A DNA stretch of 64,000 nt. It comes from an uncultured Clostridia bacterium (GTDB lineage: Bacteria; Bacillota; Clostridia; Peptostreptococcales; Anaerovoracaceae). Below the pieces are notes generated by a model. That model was not told the origin of the DNA and did not search any database. It saw only the letters and a program-made list of their open reading frames with translations. Below, piece after piece: positions 28,401-36,156 of the stretch (positions within the stretch are counted from its first letter, which is position 1; each line of letters begins with the position of its first letter). The position numbers and the translations under genes were made by a program. The DNA is taken from contig CAKQHH010000003.1 of assembly GCA_934234035.1 (NCBI GenBank), positions 61,282 through 125,281 of the forward strand. Direction: 5' to 3'.

Positions 28401-29547
28401 ATACTCCGATACGCTGATTGACAATGGCAACATGCCGAGCACTGTCGATGAGGAGAGCGCCGGCTGCACCGCCTTGACAGGAATGAACGGGAACCTGTAT
28501 CTGGTAGGCGGTGCGAAGAAGGACGGCAAGAAGATTACGCCGTCCGGTGAGACCTGGAGCTGCCCGGTAAAATCCGGCGCCGTGTGGAAGAAGAAGGCGA
28601 GCCTGCCGGAGGGTCTGTACGACGGCAAGGTCTTCGCACAGAACGGAAAGCTGTACTACGTCTTGGGCCGAAACAGCAAGGACATCAATTACGACGTGAT
28701 GGCCTTCGACGGCAGCAAGTGGCAGAAGGCGGGCACTCTGCCGAAGGTGCTGAACACAACCCTTACACAGGATGTGTTCGAACAGAATCTGGTAAGCTGC
28801 GCCGTGGGCCTGGATGCCAAGGGCATCGTGTTCGGAGGGGCCTCCTCCGACGGCAAGGGCGATACCTACCGATTTAACACCCGAACCGGCAAAACCGAGG
28901 CCCTGAGCTACACCCTCTGGGGCAAGGGACAGGAGACGGCGGCTTATGGTTCGTCATCCGGAAACCGGTTCTATGCGGAATACCTGACCTACGATGACGA
29001 TACCAGCTATGAGACGTTCAAGAGCATCCCGGTAGAAAGTGCATATCGCACCTTCAAGGTGAAGAAGACCGGCAAGGGCTCCGGCACGGTCACCGGCACA
29101 ACCGGCGTCCTGAACGGGGAGAACACCACGGTGCAAATCACTCCGAAGAAGGGCTCCTACGTCTACTCCTACAGCATCAGCCGCTACGGCAAAAAGAAGA
29201 GTTTCAAGAAGCCGACGGCTTCCGCAAAGAAGGGGCAGAGCATCAAGCTGAAGGCCACGAAGAATGCCACGATTACGGTGCACTTCGGAAAAATCTGCAC
29301 CAAGGTGAAGATCAACCGGAAATCCGTGAGCCTGAAGCGGGGAAAGAGCATAAAGCTGAAGGCTTCCGCCAACGGCACCAACCGCAGCGTCACCTGGAAG
29401 GTGTCCAACCGGAAGTACGCCAAGGTAAGCAAATCCGGAAAGGTGACGATTCGGAGCAGCGCCCGCCGCGGCGCTAAAATCCGGGTCACCGCCCGCGCCA
29501 AGGAGAACCGGAAGCTGAAAGCCGTTTGCACGATTAAGGTGAGATAG
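25408..29547 (+). CDS. Large secreted subtilisin-family (S8) protease with kelch-like and Ig-like domains
   Basis: 1379 residues. AGGGG precedes the ATG at 25408. Signal peptide ends near FQAAAA. A propeptide of about 140 residues ends with ENAEPNYIF. The catalytic triad is VMDTGID (Asp238), GHGTHCAG (His300) and SGTSMATP (Ser699), with oxyanion Asn405 in AAGNEA. Asn and Ser are 294 residues apart against 66 in subtilisin, so about 225 extra residues sit inside the fold. After the protease come an IPT-like stretch, an acidic linker (DDDEDASSDGD), kelch-like repeats (GNLYLVGGAKKDG, GKLYYVLGRNS, KGIVFGGASSDG) and a C-terminal Big_2-like domain. It probably degrades proteins outside the cell to feed the peptidase and carrier genes; no LPXTG-type anchor seen. 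Confidence 0.9.
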   Translation: MKKKTHRMKTAGKKLTVLALACGMTISMMPFQAAAATESELPNLAASAKGSRLTGSVNSGKKYPECVPNQVVVQYKEGAVTTDAPTAKEKKMARRAATADSFGSAMKEKSGDRQKKAENTLGQQAAILEKSLNKYEIQDTIALTPTKSSDDETVISIVSSKDGSAKTLAKELEKNPEIENAEPNYIFEAKDTESQAGWNDEYLRTAWQLDGIHASAGWDAYDKTPEKSAKDVVVAVMDTGIDYEHEELKSHMWKAPKGFKLTGTYGHDFVEEEADFWDILLGGNTSDDPDGIDPMDQNGHGTHCAGIIAAQANNGTGTAGVFGSDKSGDSSGIRLMGVRVLDSDGSGTLSGILKGFYYTIRAKQLGVNLKAINCSFGGEVDSDIYDSVIDEAGKAGILTICAAGNEASDNDVIASAPANTGSDYGVSVAASGEDGTLASYSNYGKRNVDVMAPGTNILSSVSYSNYTPWLYSADKVKQLSEYYGEFNKDSIKENGITPVTGTDASGKSIDGMKEFGAAVTGKKLSKGSKGKAELSIDESEDANFRASGDKTALKWKITGAKNGDMFLLYFPYEKNGESDGSNTYCNIAYRTITRGGASGFFIAGDIAADVSDQGTIQSLNVASEDINQTDSGMNDVWRAEGNTDLFSAANAKGQNFGLGFIYQVGEEGDATIEISSLGISKAGADADRFGKYALYSGTSMATPVVTGSVALIAAMNPTADAKQLKSILYQTTNNQYKNEVSTGGGIDFDEYTADSVSAKPAVRSAKVDPKKNQVILEGAGFGTNPEITVTNTVQDTKRDIASKDVASDGSKITISNASSYNLAGSSIAFSIKNGEKTGRGTFYLVKGNTEYKKEFVLSDEAEEKSDAAARSKDASSKDLLDDDEDASSDGDNVQWIPNDIRKLGYDAGSGNLYTVDKDDYDQVGQSLDDAVKKYAKSREKKHFLWKIKKGESPEITLVTNAVYMRGSVYEIISCDLGDRKSYMLVGMDVTGSKKNWTVYSDTLIDNGNMPSTVDEESAGCTALTGMNGNLYLVGGAKKDGKKITPSGETWSCPVKSGAVWKKKASLPEGLYDGKVFAQNGKLYYVLGRNSKDINYDVMAFDGSKWQKAGTLPKVLNTTLTQDVFEQNLVSCAVGLDAKGIVFGGASSDGKGDTYRFNTRTGKTEALSYTLWGKGQETAAYGSSSGNRFYAEYLTYDDDTSYETFKSIPVESAYRTFKVKKTGKGSGTVTGTTGVLNGENTTVQITPKKGSYVYSYSISRYGKKKSFKKPTASAKKGQSIKLKATKNATITVHFGKICTKVKINRKSVSLKRGKSIKLKASANGTNRSVTWKVSNRKYAKVSKSGKVTIRSSARRGAKIRVTARAKENRKLKAVCTIKVR

Positions 29548-29677
29548 CCGCCGGCGAGTGGAAGGGCGCTGCCAAGTGGGGCAGCCTCCGCCATTCCATT
29601 GAGATGTAAGAAGAGAACCCCGTCCCGAGAACGCACGCGTTCCGGGACGGGATTTCTGATGGAAAAGGATATAACGA

Positions 29678-29713
29678 AAAAGACAAGGCGATGGGGGGTG
29701 CCTTGTCTTTTCC
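29678..29713 (+). terminator. Terminator after the subtilase gene
   Basis: AAAAGACAAGGC / GCCTTGTCTTTT with a ten-base loop, followed by TCC. The A and T ends make it look bidirectional. A second hairpin at 29619-29651 precedes it. Confidence 0.75.
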
Positions 29714-29935
29714 TTCGTGTTAACTTATGTTTGAGATTGGGTGGTGATAGAATTCTGTAAACAGTATCTCTTCTGTTTACAGTTCTTATTATATGCAGAA
29801 ACCTTAAGCCAACTTAAAGGATTAAAATACAAAAACGGAAAAATTTTTTAGGGTGGGGAGAGAGGCGCAAAGAGCGCGGGGGAAAAGGCGCCTAGGAGCG
29901 GCCGGGGGCGCGGAAAAGGAATTCGGGCAAAGGAA

Positions 29936-29976
29936 AACGGATGCAGCTTGCGCCGGGCAAGCCGCATCCGTTTTTT
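29936..29976. terminator. Bidirectional terminator
   Basis: CGGATGC-a-GCTTGC / GCAAG-CC-GCATCCG followed on the plus strand by TTTTTT and on the minus strand by TTTTCCTTT. It can end the minus-strand DUF1858 gene. Confidence 0.75.
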
Positions 29977-30104
29977 CATCTCCAATAATCGGAAGATTCC
30001 GGCTGCGCCGGAATCCTCACATCTCCATGTCGGACCGGCACAGCCGGTCCCTGCCGTCGCTCCCGCCGGTCGAGCTCGCCGAGCCGGACGTCCGGAGCCG
30101 CGGA

Positions 30105-30305
30105 CTATTCTGCTTTTAATGCGTCGTTCAGAGCGTTCACCAGTACGTCCGCGTCGATGCCGTGAACCTGGGAAGCCTGCTCGATGGACTCACCCTGAGA
30201 AGCCGGGCAGCCGATGCACATCATTCCGTTCTGGAAAAATGTCTCGATCAGCTCCGGATGTGCGGTGATAACTTCGCCGATGATGTTGTCCTTCGTAATT
30301 GCCAT
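30105..30305 (-). CDS. DUF1858 (hybrid-cluster-protein-associated redox disulfide) protein
   Basis: 66 residues. The family core ITKDNIIGEVITAHPELIE (in part) is followed by the redox pair CIGC (MMCIGCPAS). DUF1858 proteins are small, often fused to or beside hybrid cluster proteins, and are thought to be redox-active. No hybrid cluster gene is here. AAGGGAG lies eight bases before the ATG at 30305. Monocistronic. Confidence 0.9.
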   Translation of the reverse strand: MAITKDNIIGEVITAHPELIETFFQNGMMCIGCPASQGESIEQASQVHGIDADVLVNALNDALKAE

Positions 30306-30492
30306 GTATGTAACTCCCTTCATATTCCTTAGGAAAAATTTTCTACGAAAGTTACAATACCATTGATTTCAAGGAAATGCAACACCTTTCACAAATCTTT
30401 CATGCAAATTCCTATCAAATCACTCTGAATTTCCTTGCGATGGAATTTTTGCCGTGATAAAATCGTTTCCATATTGGGGTAGGAGTAAAAAT

Positions 30493-31827
30493 ATGAAACG
30501 ATTGGATAAAAATATTTTGGCAGCGCGAATGGGGCTGGAAAAAGAAAGTCTTCGGGTAGACCGACGCGGCCGGTTGGCTCAGACGCCTCACCCGTTTCCG
30601 GAGGATGCGGAACTGGATGTGGATTTCAGCGGGAATCAGCTGGAATTTATCACGGGTGTTTGCGATTCTGCGGATGCGGCCTGGGAGGATTTGCGGCGGC
30701 TGCACCGAAAGGCGGCCCGGGTGCTGAAAAATCGGGAGACCGGGCCGGAGTACCTGTGGCCTTTCAGCAACCCGCCCTATGTGCAGGCGGAAGGAGAGAA
30801 TCCGCCGATGGAGTTTTATGGGGAGAAGGCCTGGAAGACGGAGTACCGGAATCACTTGAAGGAACGGTACGGAACCCAGCTCATGCTGTATTCCGGGATC
30901 CACTTTAACCTGTCTTTTCCGGAGGCGTTCTGGAGCACGATTTCTCCGGGCACGGATAAAGACGCGGCCTATTTGAATTTGGCGGCGTGGGCCACCCGGT
31001 ATGCGTGGCTGATTGTGTACCTTTTAGCGGCGAGTCCGGTGCTGGATGAAAGCTATTTTTGTCCGGGGAAAAAAGACGGTACGCCTTGTCTGAAGTATGC
31101 CAGCCCGCGGAGCAGTGAAATCGGCTATTGGAACGATTTCGAGCCGATGCTGGATTACCGAAGCCTGGAGGGGTACGTGAATTCCATCCTAAAATACACA
31201 GCGGACGGGACGTTGATGTCCCCGGCGGAGCTGTACTATCCGGTGCGGCTGAAGCCGGCGGGGCTGTATGATTTGGAGCGCCTGCGGCAGGAAGGGGTGA
31301 GCCACATCGAAATCCGGATTATCGATGAAAACCCGTACTCGGAAATCGGGATTTTCCGGGAGGACGTGCGGTTTCTGCACCTTCTGCTGGTGTATCTGGC
31401 GAGCCGGGCGCCGAAGCCGTTCCCGGAGGCGAAGCAGCGCCGTGCGCTTCGGGACATGAAGCGCGCCGCACTGTTCGATGATTCCGCTTGCCTTTCCAAC
31501 GGCCTTAGCATCCGGGAGAATGCGGAGAAGGCTTTGCAGGAAATGGAAGAGTTCTTTGAAGGTGGCGGCTCCGCCCTTGAGGGGGGCGCGGTCCCTGTTG
31601 GCGGTCCCGCCCCCGTTGATGGCTTCGCATCCGTTGGCGGCTCCGCGCCTGTTGGAGGCTCTGCCGAGTGGGCATATATCCGGGAAGCATTGGATTTCCA
31701 GTGGCGCAAGCTGGAACCGGGCGGCCGCCCGGCGGAAATTATCCGTGATGAATTCCGGGAAGGGTATAATCGGAAAGGATTGGAATTGGCAAAAGCCCAT
31801 AGTCGAAAACTGTGCCGGGAAGACTAG
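30493..31827 (+). CDS. gshA: Glutamate-cysteine ligase (GshA type) with an in-frame minisatellite
   Basis: 444 residues; ATP-dependent joining of glutamate and cysteine, the first glutathione step. MGLEKESLRVD, FSGNQLEFITGV, YSGIHFNLSFP and HIEIRIIDENPYSEIGI match the GshA fold. TAGGAG precedes the ATG at 30493. Residues about 358-393 are an insertion of six 18-bp units, each encoding a version of GGSAPV (31564-31671). Such a Gly/Ala/Pro/Val repeat is not part of the family and probably forms a surface loop. No gshB is adjacent, so the product may be gamma-glutamylcysteine or glutathione made with an enzyme encoded elsewhere. Confidence 0.88.
   Translation: MKRLDKNILAARMGLEKESLRVDRRGRLAQTPHPFPEDAELDVDFSGNQLEFITGVCDSADAAWEDLRRLHRKAARVLKNRETGPEYLWPFSNPPYVQAEGENPPMEFYGEKAWKTEYRNHLKERYGTQLMLYSGIHFNLSFPEAFWSTISPGTDKDAAYLNLAAWATRYAWLIVYLLAASPVLDESYFCPGKKDGTPCLKYASPRSSEIGYWNDFEPMLDYRSLEGYVNSILKYTADGTLMSPAELYYPVRLKPAGLYDLERLRQEGVSHIEIRIIDENPYSEIGIFREDVRFLHLLLVYLASRAPKPFPEAKQRRALRDMKRAALFDDSACLSNGLSIRENAEKALQEMEEFFEGGGSALEGGAVPVGGPAPVDGFASVGGSAPVGGSAEWAYIREALDFQWRKLEPGGRPAEIIRDEFREGYNRKGLELAKAHSRKLCRED
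31564..31671 (+). repeat. Six 18-bp coding minisatellite units in gshA
   Basis: Units start at 31564, 31582, 31600, 31618, 31636 and 31654. They encode GGSALE, GGAVPV, GGPAPV, DGFASV, GGSAPV and GGSAEW. All are in frame and imperfect. Confidence 0.9.
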
Positions 31828-32938
31828 CACACAAAGGCCTCGGGCACACCGGCCGGGGTTCTAATTCGGGCTGCTTCCGAGATATCTTCGAAAATTGACG
31901 ACGAAACGCTCGGAAACAAGGCTTCGTCGTCAATCCTCCTGCGGCCGCTGTGTGAATTAGAGTTGAATATCCGGAAGAAAGAGCAGGATGAGGTCCCGGA
32001 CGAAGAAAATCTGTGCTAAATCCAGGGAATTTTGACTCAGGATTAACTTAAATTAGAGCATAAAGCGTGAAGAAATCGTTGGATTGACGACAGACTACCC
32101 GGAACAGAAGGGCTGTCGTCAATTTTTCGTGACGCCGCATGCAGATTAGAGCAGGCGGTATGAGGAGATGATTAGAATTGACGACGAACGGGGGAAGATA
32201 GGGGCTTCGTCGTCAATTCTATTCCTTTGGAATTTCAGATGTTGGGAAGAGATGCACGAAGGCCGTGAAAGCCCTTCGTGCATCTCTTTTCATCTAAGCG
32301 CGGCCCGAGTCTAATCCGGGCCGCGGGTGCAAAATCGGGAAATTGATGCATGAACACTAAAAAAAGCGGTTCATGCATCAATTGACTTTCCGTCGCCGGG
32401 TCGATTAGCGGAAAGATGCCCGGCGAAAATGGCAGGATGTGATGTCGGAATGCTGAAAACAGCTGCTTATGCATCACTTTAATTCCTAAATGAAAGTAAA
32501 GTAGAAGAAAAATAACATAAAAATGATTAGAAGTGATGCATGGGATGGAAAAACGAGCACTCATGCATTAACTCTGAAAGTGGAGTTGATGCATGAGGTG
32601 GAAAAATAAGGAATCCAACATCACTTTTCCTCTTTATCCCGCTCGCCGCCTGCCCATGTTGGCGCCCCCCGCCGGCAAAGCCTTCATCCACCCCCGTTCA
32701 AATCGAAATTTGTAGGGAGTCGGGGCACAAAAAGCGAAAAATGAGCCCTTTTTGACAATTGCAATCGAAAATTAAAATTGTATCCATAAAAAAAACAAGA
32801 ACTATCCGGTGGAAGTATTAATTTTTTGAGTAGCCGGACTGGTTGAATTATTTATTGAAAGTGTTACAATTTTGACTAGGTATAGAACACGGTCTATGCT
32901 CCGGAGTTCTACCGCGTGTTATTAAGGAGGGAAACAAA
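31828..32938. repeat. Array of hairpin repeats with a period of about 94-98 bp (non-coding)
   Basis: 1.1 kb without a gene. Hairpins: ATTGACGACGAA 31894-31905 with 31923-31934; ATTGACGACAG 32083-32093 with 32113-32123; AGAATTGACGACGAA 32174-32188 with 32206-32220; AAGAGATGCACGAAGG 32247-32262 with 32273-32288; AATTGATGCATGAAC 32341-32355 with 32369-32383; GTGATG 32439-32444 with 32472-32477; GTGATGCATG 32533-32542 with 32562-32571 (imperfect). Alternative stem: CATGCATTAACTC 32562-32574 with 32583-32595. Between hairpins lie GC-rich stems (32299-32325, 32394-32425) and a recurring ATTAGA/TCTAAT box at 31860, 31956, 32052, 32145, 32171, 32310 and 32526. Arms differ between units but stay complementary. 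32640-32938 is a leader with TTGACA at 32752. Confidence 0.8.
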
Positions 32939-34729
32939 ATGACAGAAGTTGCAAAGCGCATTGAACAGCTTCGCAAGCTGATGGCAGAGCAGAACATCGA
33001 CGCATACGTTGTTCCGACTGCGGACTTCCATCAGAGCGAGTATGTTGGCGAACATTTCAAAGCCAGACAGTTCATCACCGGTTTCAGCGGATCCTATGGA
33101 ACAGCTGTTATCGCAAAGGATGATGCCGGTCTGTGGACGGATGGAAGATACTTCACCCAGGCCCTGACCGAAATGGAAGGCAGCGGCGTTCGTCTGATGA
33201 AGATGTTCGTTGATGACACTCCATCCACCACCGAGTGGCTGGCAGAAAAGATTCCGGAAGGCGGCAAGGTTGCTTTCGACGGTCGTGTGCTCTCCATGGG
33301 CGAAGGCCAGGAATACGAAGAAGTTCTGGGAGCAAAGAACATCACCATCGAATACGAAGTAGATCTGATCGATCAGATTTGGACCGACCGTCCGGAACAG
33401 TCCAAGAAGCCATGCTTCTTCCTGGAAGACAAGTACACCGGCGAGAACGTTGCGTCCAAACTGGCAAGAGTTCGGGCAAAGATGGCAGAATGCGGTGCTA
33501 CCGTACATCTGATTGCATCCCTGGACGACAATGCGTGGCTGCTGAACTTCCGTGGTGACGATATCGACTTCTTCCCACTGGTTCTGGATTATGTAATCGT
33601 TGGCAAAGACGATGCACACCTGTACATCGACGAAAGCAAGCTGAACGACAGAATCCGCGAAGAGCTGGCGAAGAACGACGTTCAGATTCACCCATATAAC
33701 GACATCTACGAAGATGCCAAGAATATCGGTAAAGACGAAGTAGCTCTCATCGACCCGATGAAGATGAACTACGCGCTTTACAAGAGCCTGCCGTGCAAGG
33801 TGGTAGAAGGTGCCAACCCAACCATCCTCATGAAGGCGATAAAGAACGAAGTGGAAATCGCAAACATCCGGAAAGCAGAGCTGAAGGACAGCGTTGCCCT
33901 CACCAAGTTCATGTACTGGATCAAAAAGAACTACGACAAGATGGAGATCACCGAGTTGTCCGCATCCGACAAGCTGACATCCCTCCGTGCGGAACAGGAA
34001 GGATACATTCGGGATTCCTTTGAACCTCTGCAGGCATTTGGTGCACACGCTGCGATGATGCACTACTCCCCAACAGAGGAATCCGATGTTCCGCTGAAAG
34101 AAGGCGGCATGCTGCTGAGCGATACCGGCGGCGGCTACTATGAAGGTTCCACGGATATCACCCGTACCACCGTTCTGGGTCATATCACACCGGAGCTGAA
34201 GAAATACTACACCGCAGTATACAGAGCAATGCAGCACCTGAGCGTGGCAAACTTCCTGTACGGAAACCACGGCTGGTCCCTGGATGTACTGGCCAGACAG
34301 CCAATCTGGGATTTGAACAAGGACTTCCAGTGCGGAACCGGACACGGATTCGGTTACCTGGGCAGCATTCACGAACCGCCAACCGGATTCCGTTGGTACA
34401 TCGTTCCGTCCAAGAATGAGCACCACCAGTTCGAAGAAGGCATGGTAATCACCAACGAGCCGGGAATCTACGAAGAAGGCGACTTCGGTATCCGTATCGA
34501 GAACAACCTGCTTACCGTAAAGGGCGAGAAGAACAAGTACGGCCAGTTCATGCACTTCGAGACACTGAACTTCGTACCGATCGATCTGGACGGTATCGAT
34601 CCGGAAGAGCTGACACGCTCCGAGAGAGAATGGCTCAACGATTACCACAAGGATTGCTACGAGAAGGTTAGCCCATTCCTCACCGAAGAGGAGAAGGAAT
34701 GGCTCAAGGAGTACACCAGAGCCATCTAG
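32939..34729 (+). CDS. pepP: Xaa-Pro aminopeptidase (M24B, three-domain form)
   Basis: 596 residues. Two N-terminal creatinase-like domains precede the M24 pita-bread domain, as in long aminopeptidase P. Metal ligands are visible in SDTGGGYYEGSTDITRT (two Asp), GTGHGFGYLGSIHEPP (His) and NEPGIYEEGDFGIRIEN (two Glu). It removes the first residue from peptides with proline in second position, in the cytosol. AAGGAGGG precedes the ATG. It begins a run of proline-peptide enzymes. Confidence 0.95.
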   Translation: MTEVAKRIEQLRKLMAEQNIDAYVVPTADFHQSEYVGEHFKARQFITGFSGSYGTAVIAKDDAGLWTDGRYFTQALTEMEGSGVRLMKMFVDDTPSTTEWLAEKIPEGGKVAFDGRVLSMGEGQEYEEVLGAKNITIEYEVDLIDQIWTDRPEQSKKPCFFLEDKYTGENVASKLARVRAKMAECGATVHLIASLDDNAWLLNFRGDDIDFFPLVLDYVIVGKDDAHLYIDESKLNDRIREELAKNDVQIHPYNDIYEDAKNIGKDEVALIDPMKMNYALYKSLPCKVVEGANPTILMKAIKNEVEIANIRKAELKDSVALTKFMYWIKKNYDKMEITELSASDKLTSLRAEQEGYIRDSFEPLQAFGAHAAMMHYSPTEESDVPLKEGGMLLSDTGGGYYEGSTDITRTTVLGHITPELKKYYTAVYRAMQHLSVANFLYGNHGWSLDVLARQPIWDLNKDFQCGTGHGFGYLGSIHEPPTGFRWYIVPSKNEHHQFEEGMVITNEPGIYEEGDFGIRIENNLLTVKGEKNKYGQFMHFETLNFVPIDLDGIDPEELTRSEREWLNDYHKDCYEKVSPFLTEEEKEWLKEYTRAI

Positions 34730-34742
34730 TTAGAAATACAAC

Positions 34743-34780
34743 GCTTCCGGAGAACGGAAGCCCGGTGCGAACCCGCACCG
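34743..34780. other. Two adjacent hairpins after pepP
   Basis: GCTTCCG-gaga-aCGGAAGC followed at once by CGGTGCG-aac-cCGCACCG. No T-run follows, so they may be RNA-stabilising or weak terminators. Confidence 0.5.
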
Positions 34781-34856
34781 ACAGACTGCCCGGACACTTA
34801 GAATTTAGAAAAATTTTATTTTATGAAAATCATTTATAGAATAAATGTAGATTCTC

Positions 34857-34885
34857 TATCAATGTGCCGGCGGTCGTGCTATAAT
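34857..34885 (+). promoter_or_regulatory. Promoter of the second M24 peptidase gene
   Basis: Extended -10 TGCTATAAT (TATAAT at 34880-34885) with a weak -35 (TATCAA) 17 bases upstream; about 60 bases before the ATG. Confidence 0.55.
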
Positions 34886-34945
34886 GGTTTATGGATGTGA
34901 TTTCCGGAACAATCCGGAAAGACTTAAGAAATGGAGGATTACATC

Positions 34946-36040
34946 ATGTTGAAGAAAGATCGTTTGGAGAGAACCATTGCCAAGATGAAGGAGAAGGACA
35001 TCCCACAGATGCTCGTTTCCGACCAGTACGCTCTGTACTACCTGCTGGACAAGACATTTGTTTTCGGCGAAAGAATGGGTGCGCTGTACATCAATATTGA
35101 CGGTACCGTTCACTTTGTACTGAACAAGCTGTTCCCACAGGTAGAAGACCTTGGCGTGGAGATTACCTATTACGACGACGTAGAGGACGGCGTTGAAATT
35201 CTGTCCCAGTTTGTCGACAAAGAGAAGACGATGGGTATCGACAAGACCTGGCCGGCAAGATTCGTTCTGAGACTTCAGGAACTGGGCGCAGGCAGCTCCT
35301 TCGTAAACAACGCATGCGTAATTGATAAAGTTAGACAGGTTAAGGGTGAAGATGAGCACAAGATCATGAAGGAATCCGCTCTGAAGATCGATCAGGTTAT
35401 GGATAAGCTGATTCCATGGGTTGCAAAGGGTCTCACCGAAATCGAGCTGAACCAGAAGACTGCAGAACTGTGCAAGGAAGTTGGTTTCAGCGGCATGTCC
35501 TTCGACCCAATCACTGCATACGGCAAGGGCGGCGCAGATCCGCACCACATCACCGACAACAGCAAGGGTAAGCACGGCGACTCCGTTGTCCTGGACATCG
35601 GCGGAATGTGGAAGGGCTATGCTTCCGACATCACCAGAACCGTATTCATCGGCGAAGTAAGCGAGAGACAGAAGCAGATTTACAACATCGTTCTGGAAGC
35701 CAACAAGAGAGGTATTGCAGCAGCAAAGCCGGGCAACAAGATGAGCGACGTAGATAAGGCTGCGAGAGATTACATCACCGAGCAGGGCTTTGGTGAATAC
35801 TTCACACACAGAACCGGTCACTCCATCGGTCTGGAAGACCACGAGGTGGGTGACGTATCCCTGGCTAACGACGAAATCATCGTACCGGGACAGTGCTTCT
35901 CCGTTGAGCCGGGAATCTACCTCTACGACGAGGGCATCGGCGTAAGAATCGAGGACATCCTGTACATCACCGAAGATGGATGCGAAGTACTCAACGAGTA
36001 TCCGAAGGACGAAATCGTCGTTGTTCCGGACGGAGAATAA
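34946..36040 (+). CDS. M24-family Xaa-Pro peptidase (PepQ/aminopeptidase P-like)
   Basis: 364 residues; one N-terminal creatinase domain plus the M24 catalytic domain. Metal ligands lie in VVLDIGGMWKGYASDITRT, HRTGHSIGLEDHE and FSVEPGIYLYDEGIGVRIED. Size and domains suit a prolidase or short aminopeptidase P. GGAGG lies eight bases before the ATG at 34946; an upstream in-frame ATG at 34931 overlaps that site and is rejected. It complements pepP in clearing proline-containing di- and oligopeptides. Confidence 0.92.
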   Translation: MLKKDRLERTIAKMKEKDIPQMLVSDQYALYYLLDKTFVFGERMGALYINIDGTVHFVLNKLFPQVEDLGVEITYYDDVEDGVEILSQFVDKEKTMGIDKTWPARFVLRLQELGAGSSFVNNACVIDKVRQVKGEDEHKIMKESALKIDQVMDKLIPWVAKGLTEIELNQKTAELCKEVGFSGMSFDPITAYGKGGADPHHITDNSKGKHGDSVVLDIGGMWKGYASDITRTVFIGEVSERQKQIYNIVLEANKRGIAAAKPGNKMSDVDKAARDYITEQGFGEYFTHRTGHSIGLEDHEVGDVSLANDEIIVPGQCFSVEPGIYLYDEGIGVRIEDILYITEDGCEVLNEYPKDEIVVVPDGE

Positions 36041-36100
36041 TCGTTCATAAAAATAAGTTCGCCTCGGCAGACACTTCCGGGGGAACAAAACGGAAACGAT

Positions 36101-36136
36101 AAAGTGCCGCGGTCTGCGGGCTGTGGCACTTTAATT
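36101..36136 (+). terminator. Terminator after the M24 peptidase gene
   Basis: AAAGTGCC...GGCACTTT with GC-rich inner pairing, followed by AATTTA. The tail is T-poor, so some read-through into the next gene is likely. Confidence 0.5.
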
Positions 36137-36156
36137 TACAAAGGAGAGTTAAAAAA

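Larger units (their letters stand above)
29548..30104. other. 557-base gene-free region with several hairpins
   Basis: No convincing gene. In order: hairpin CCCGTCCCG/CGGGACGGG (29619-29651), terminator (29678-29713), a 10-bp inverted repeat CTGTAAACAG/CTGTTTACAG with an eight-base loop (29755-29782), a purine-rich and very GC-rich tract (29850-29935), terminator (29936-29976), then two compact stems GATTCCGGC/GCCGGAATC (29995-30015) and GGACCGGC/GCCGGTCC (30033-30051), and the palindrome CGGACGTCCG near 30086. Confidence 0.7.

Noticed and set aside
31894..32630. CRISPR array
   Set aside because: The repeated part is a hairpin whose sequence varies while the flanks are partly conserved, the reverse of identical repeats with unique spacers. 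No cas genes.
34741..34800. Cobalamin-type riboswitch suggested by CCGGTGCGAACCCGCACCG followed by ACAG
   Set aside because: The B12 box and the rest of the core are missing, and the site is downstream of pepP rather than in a B12-related leader. Treated as two plain hairpins.
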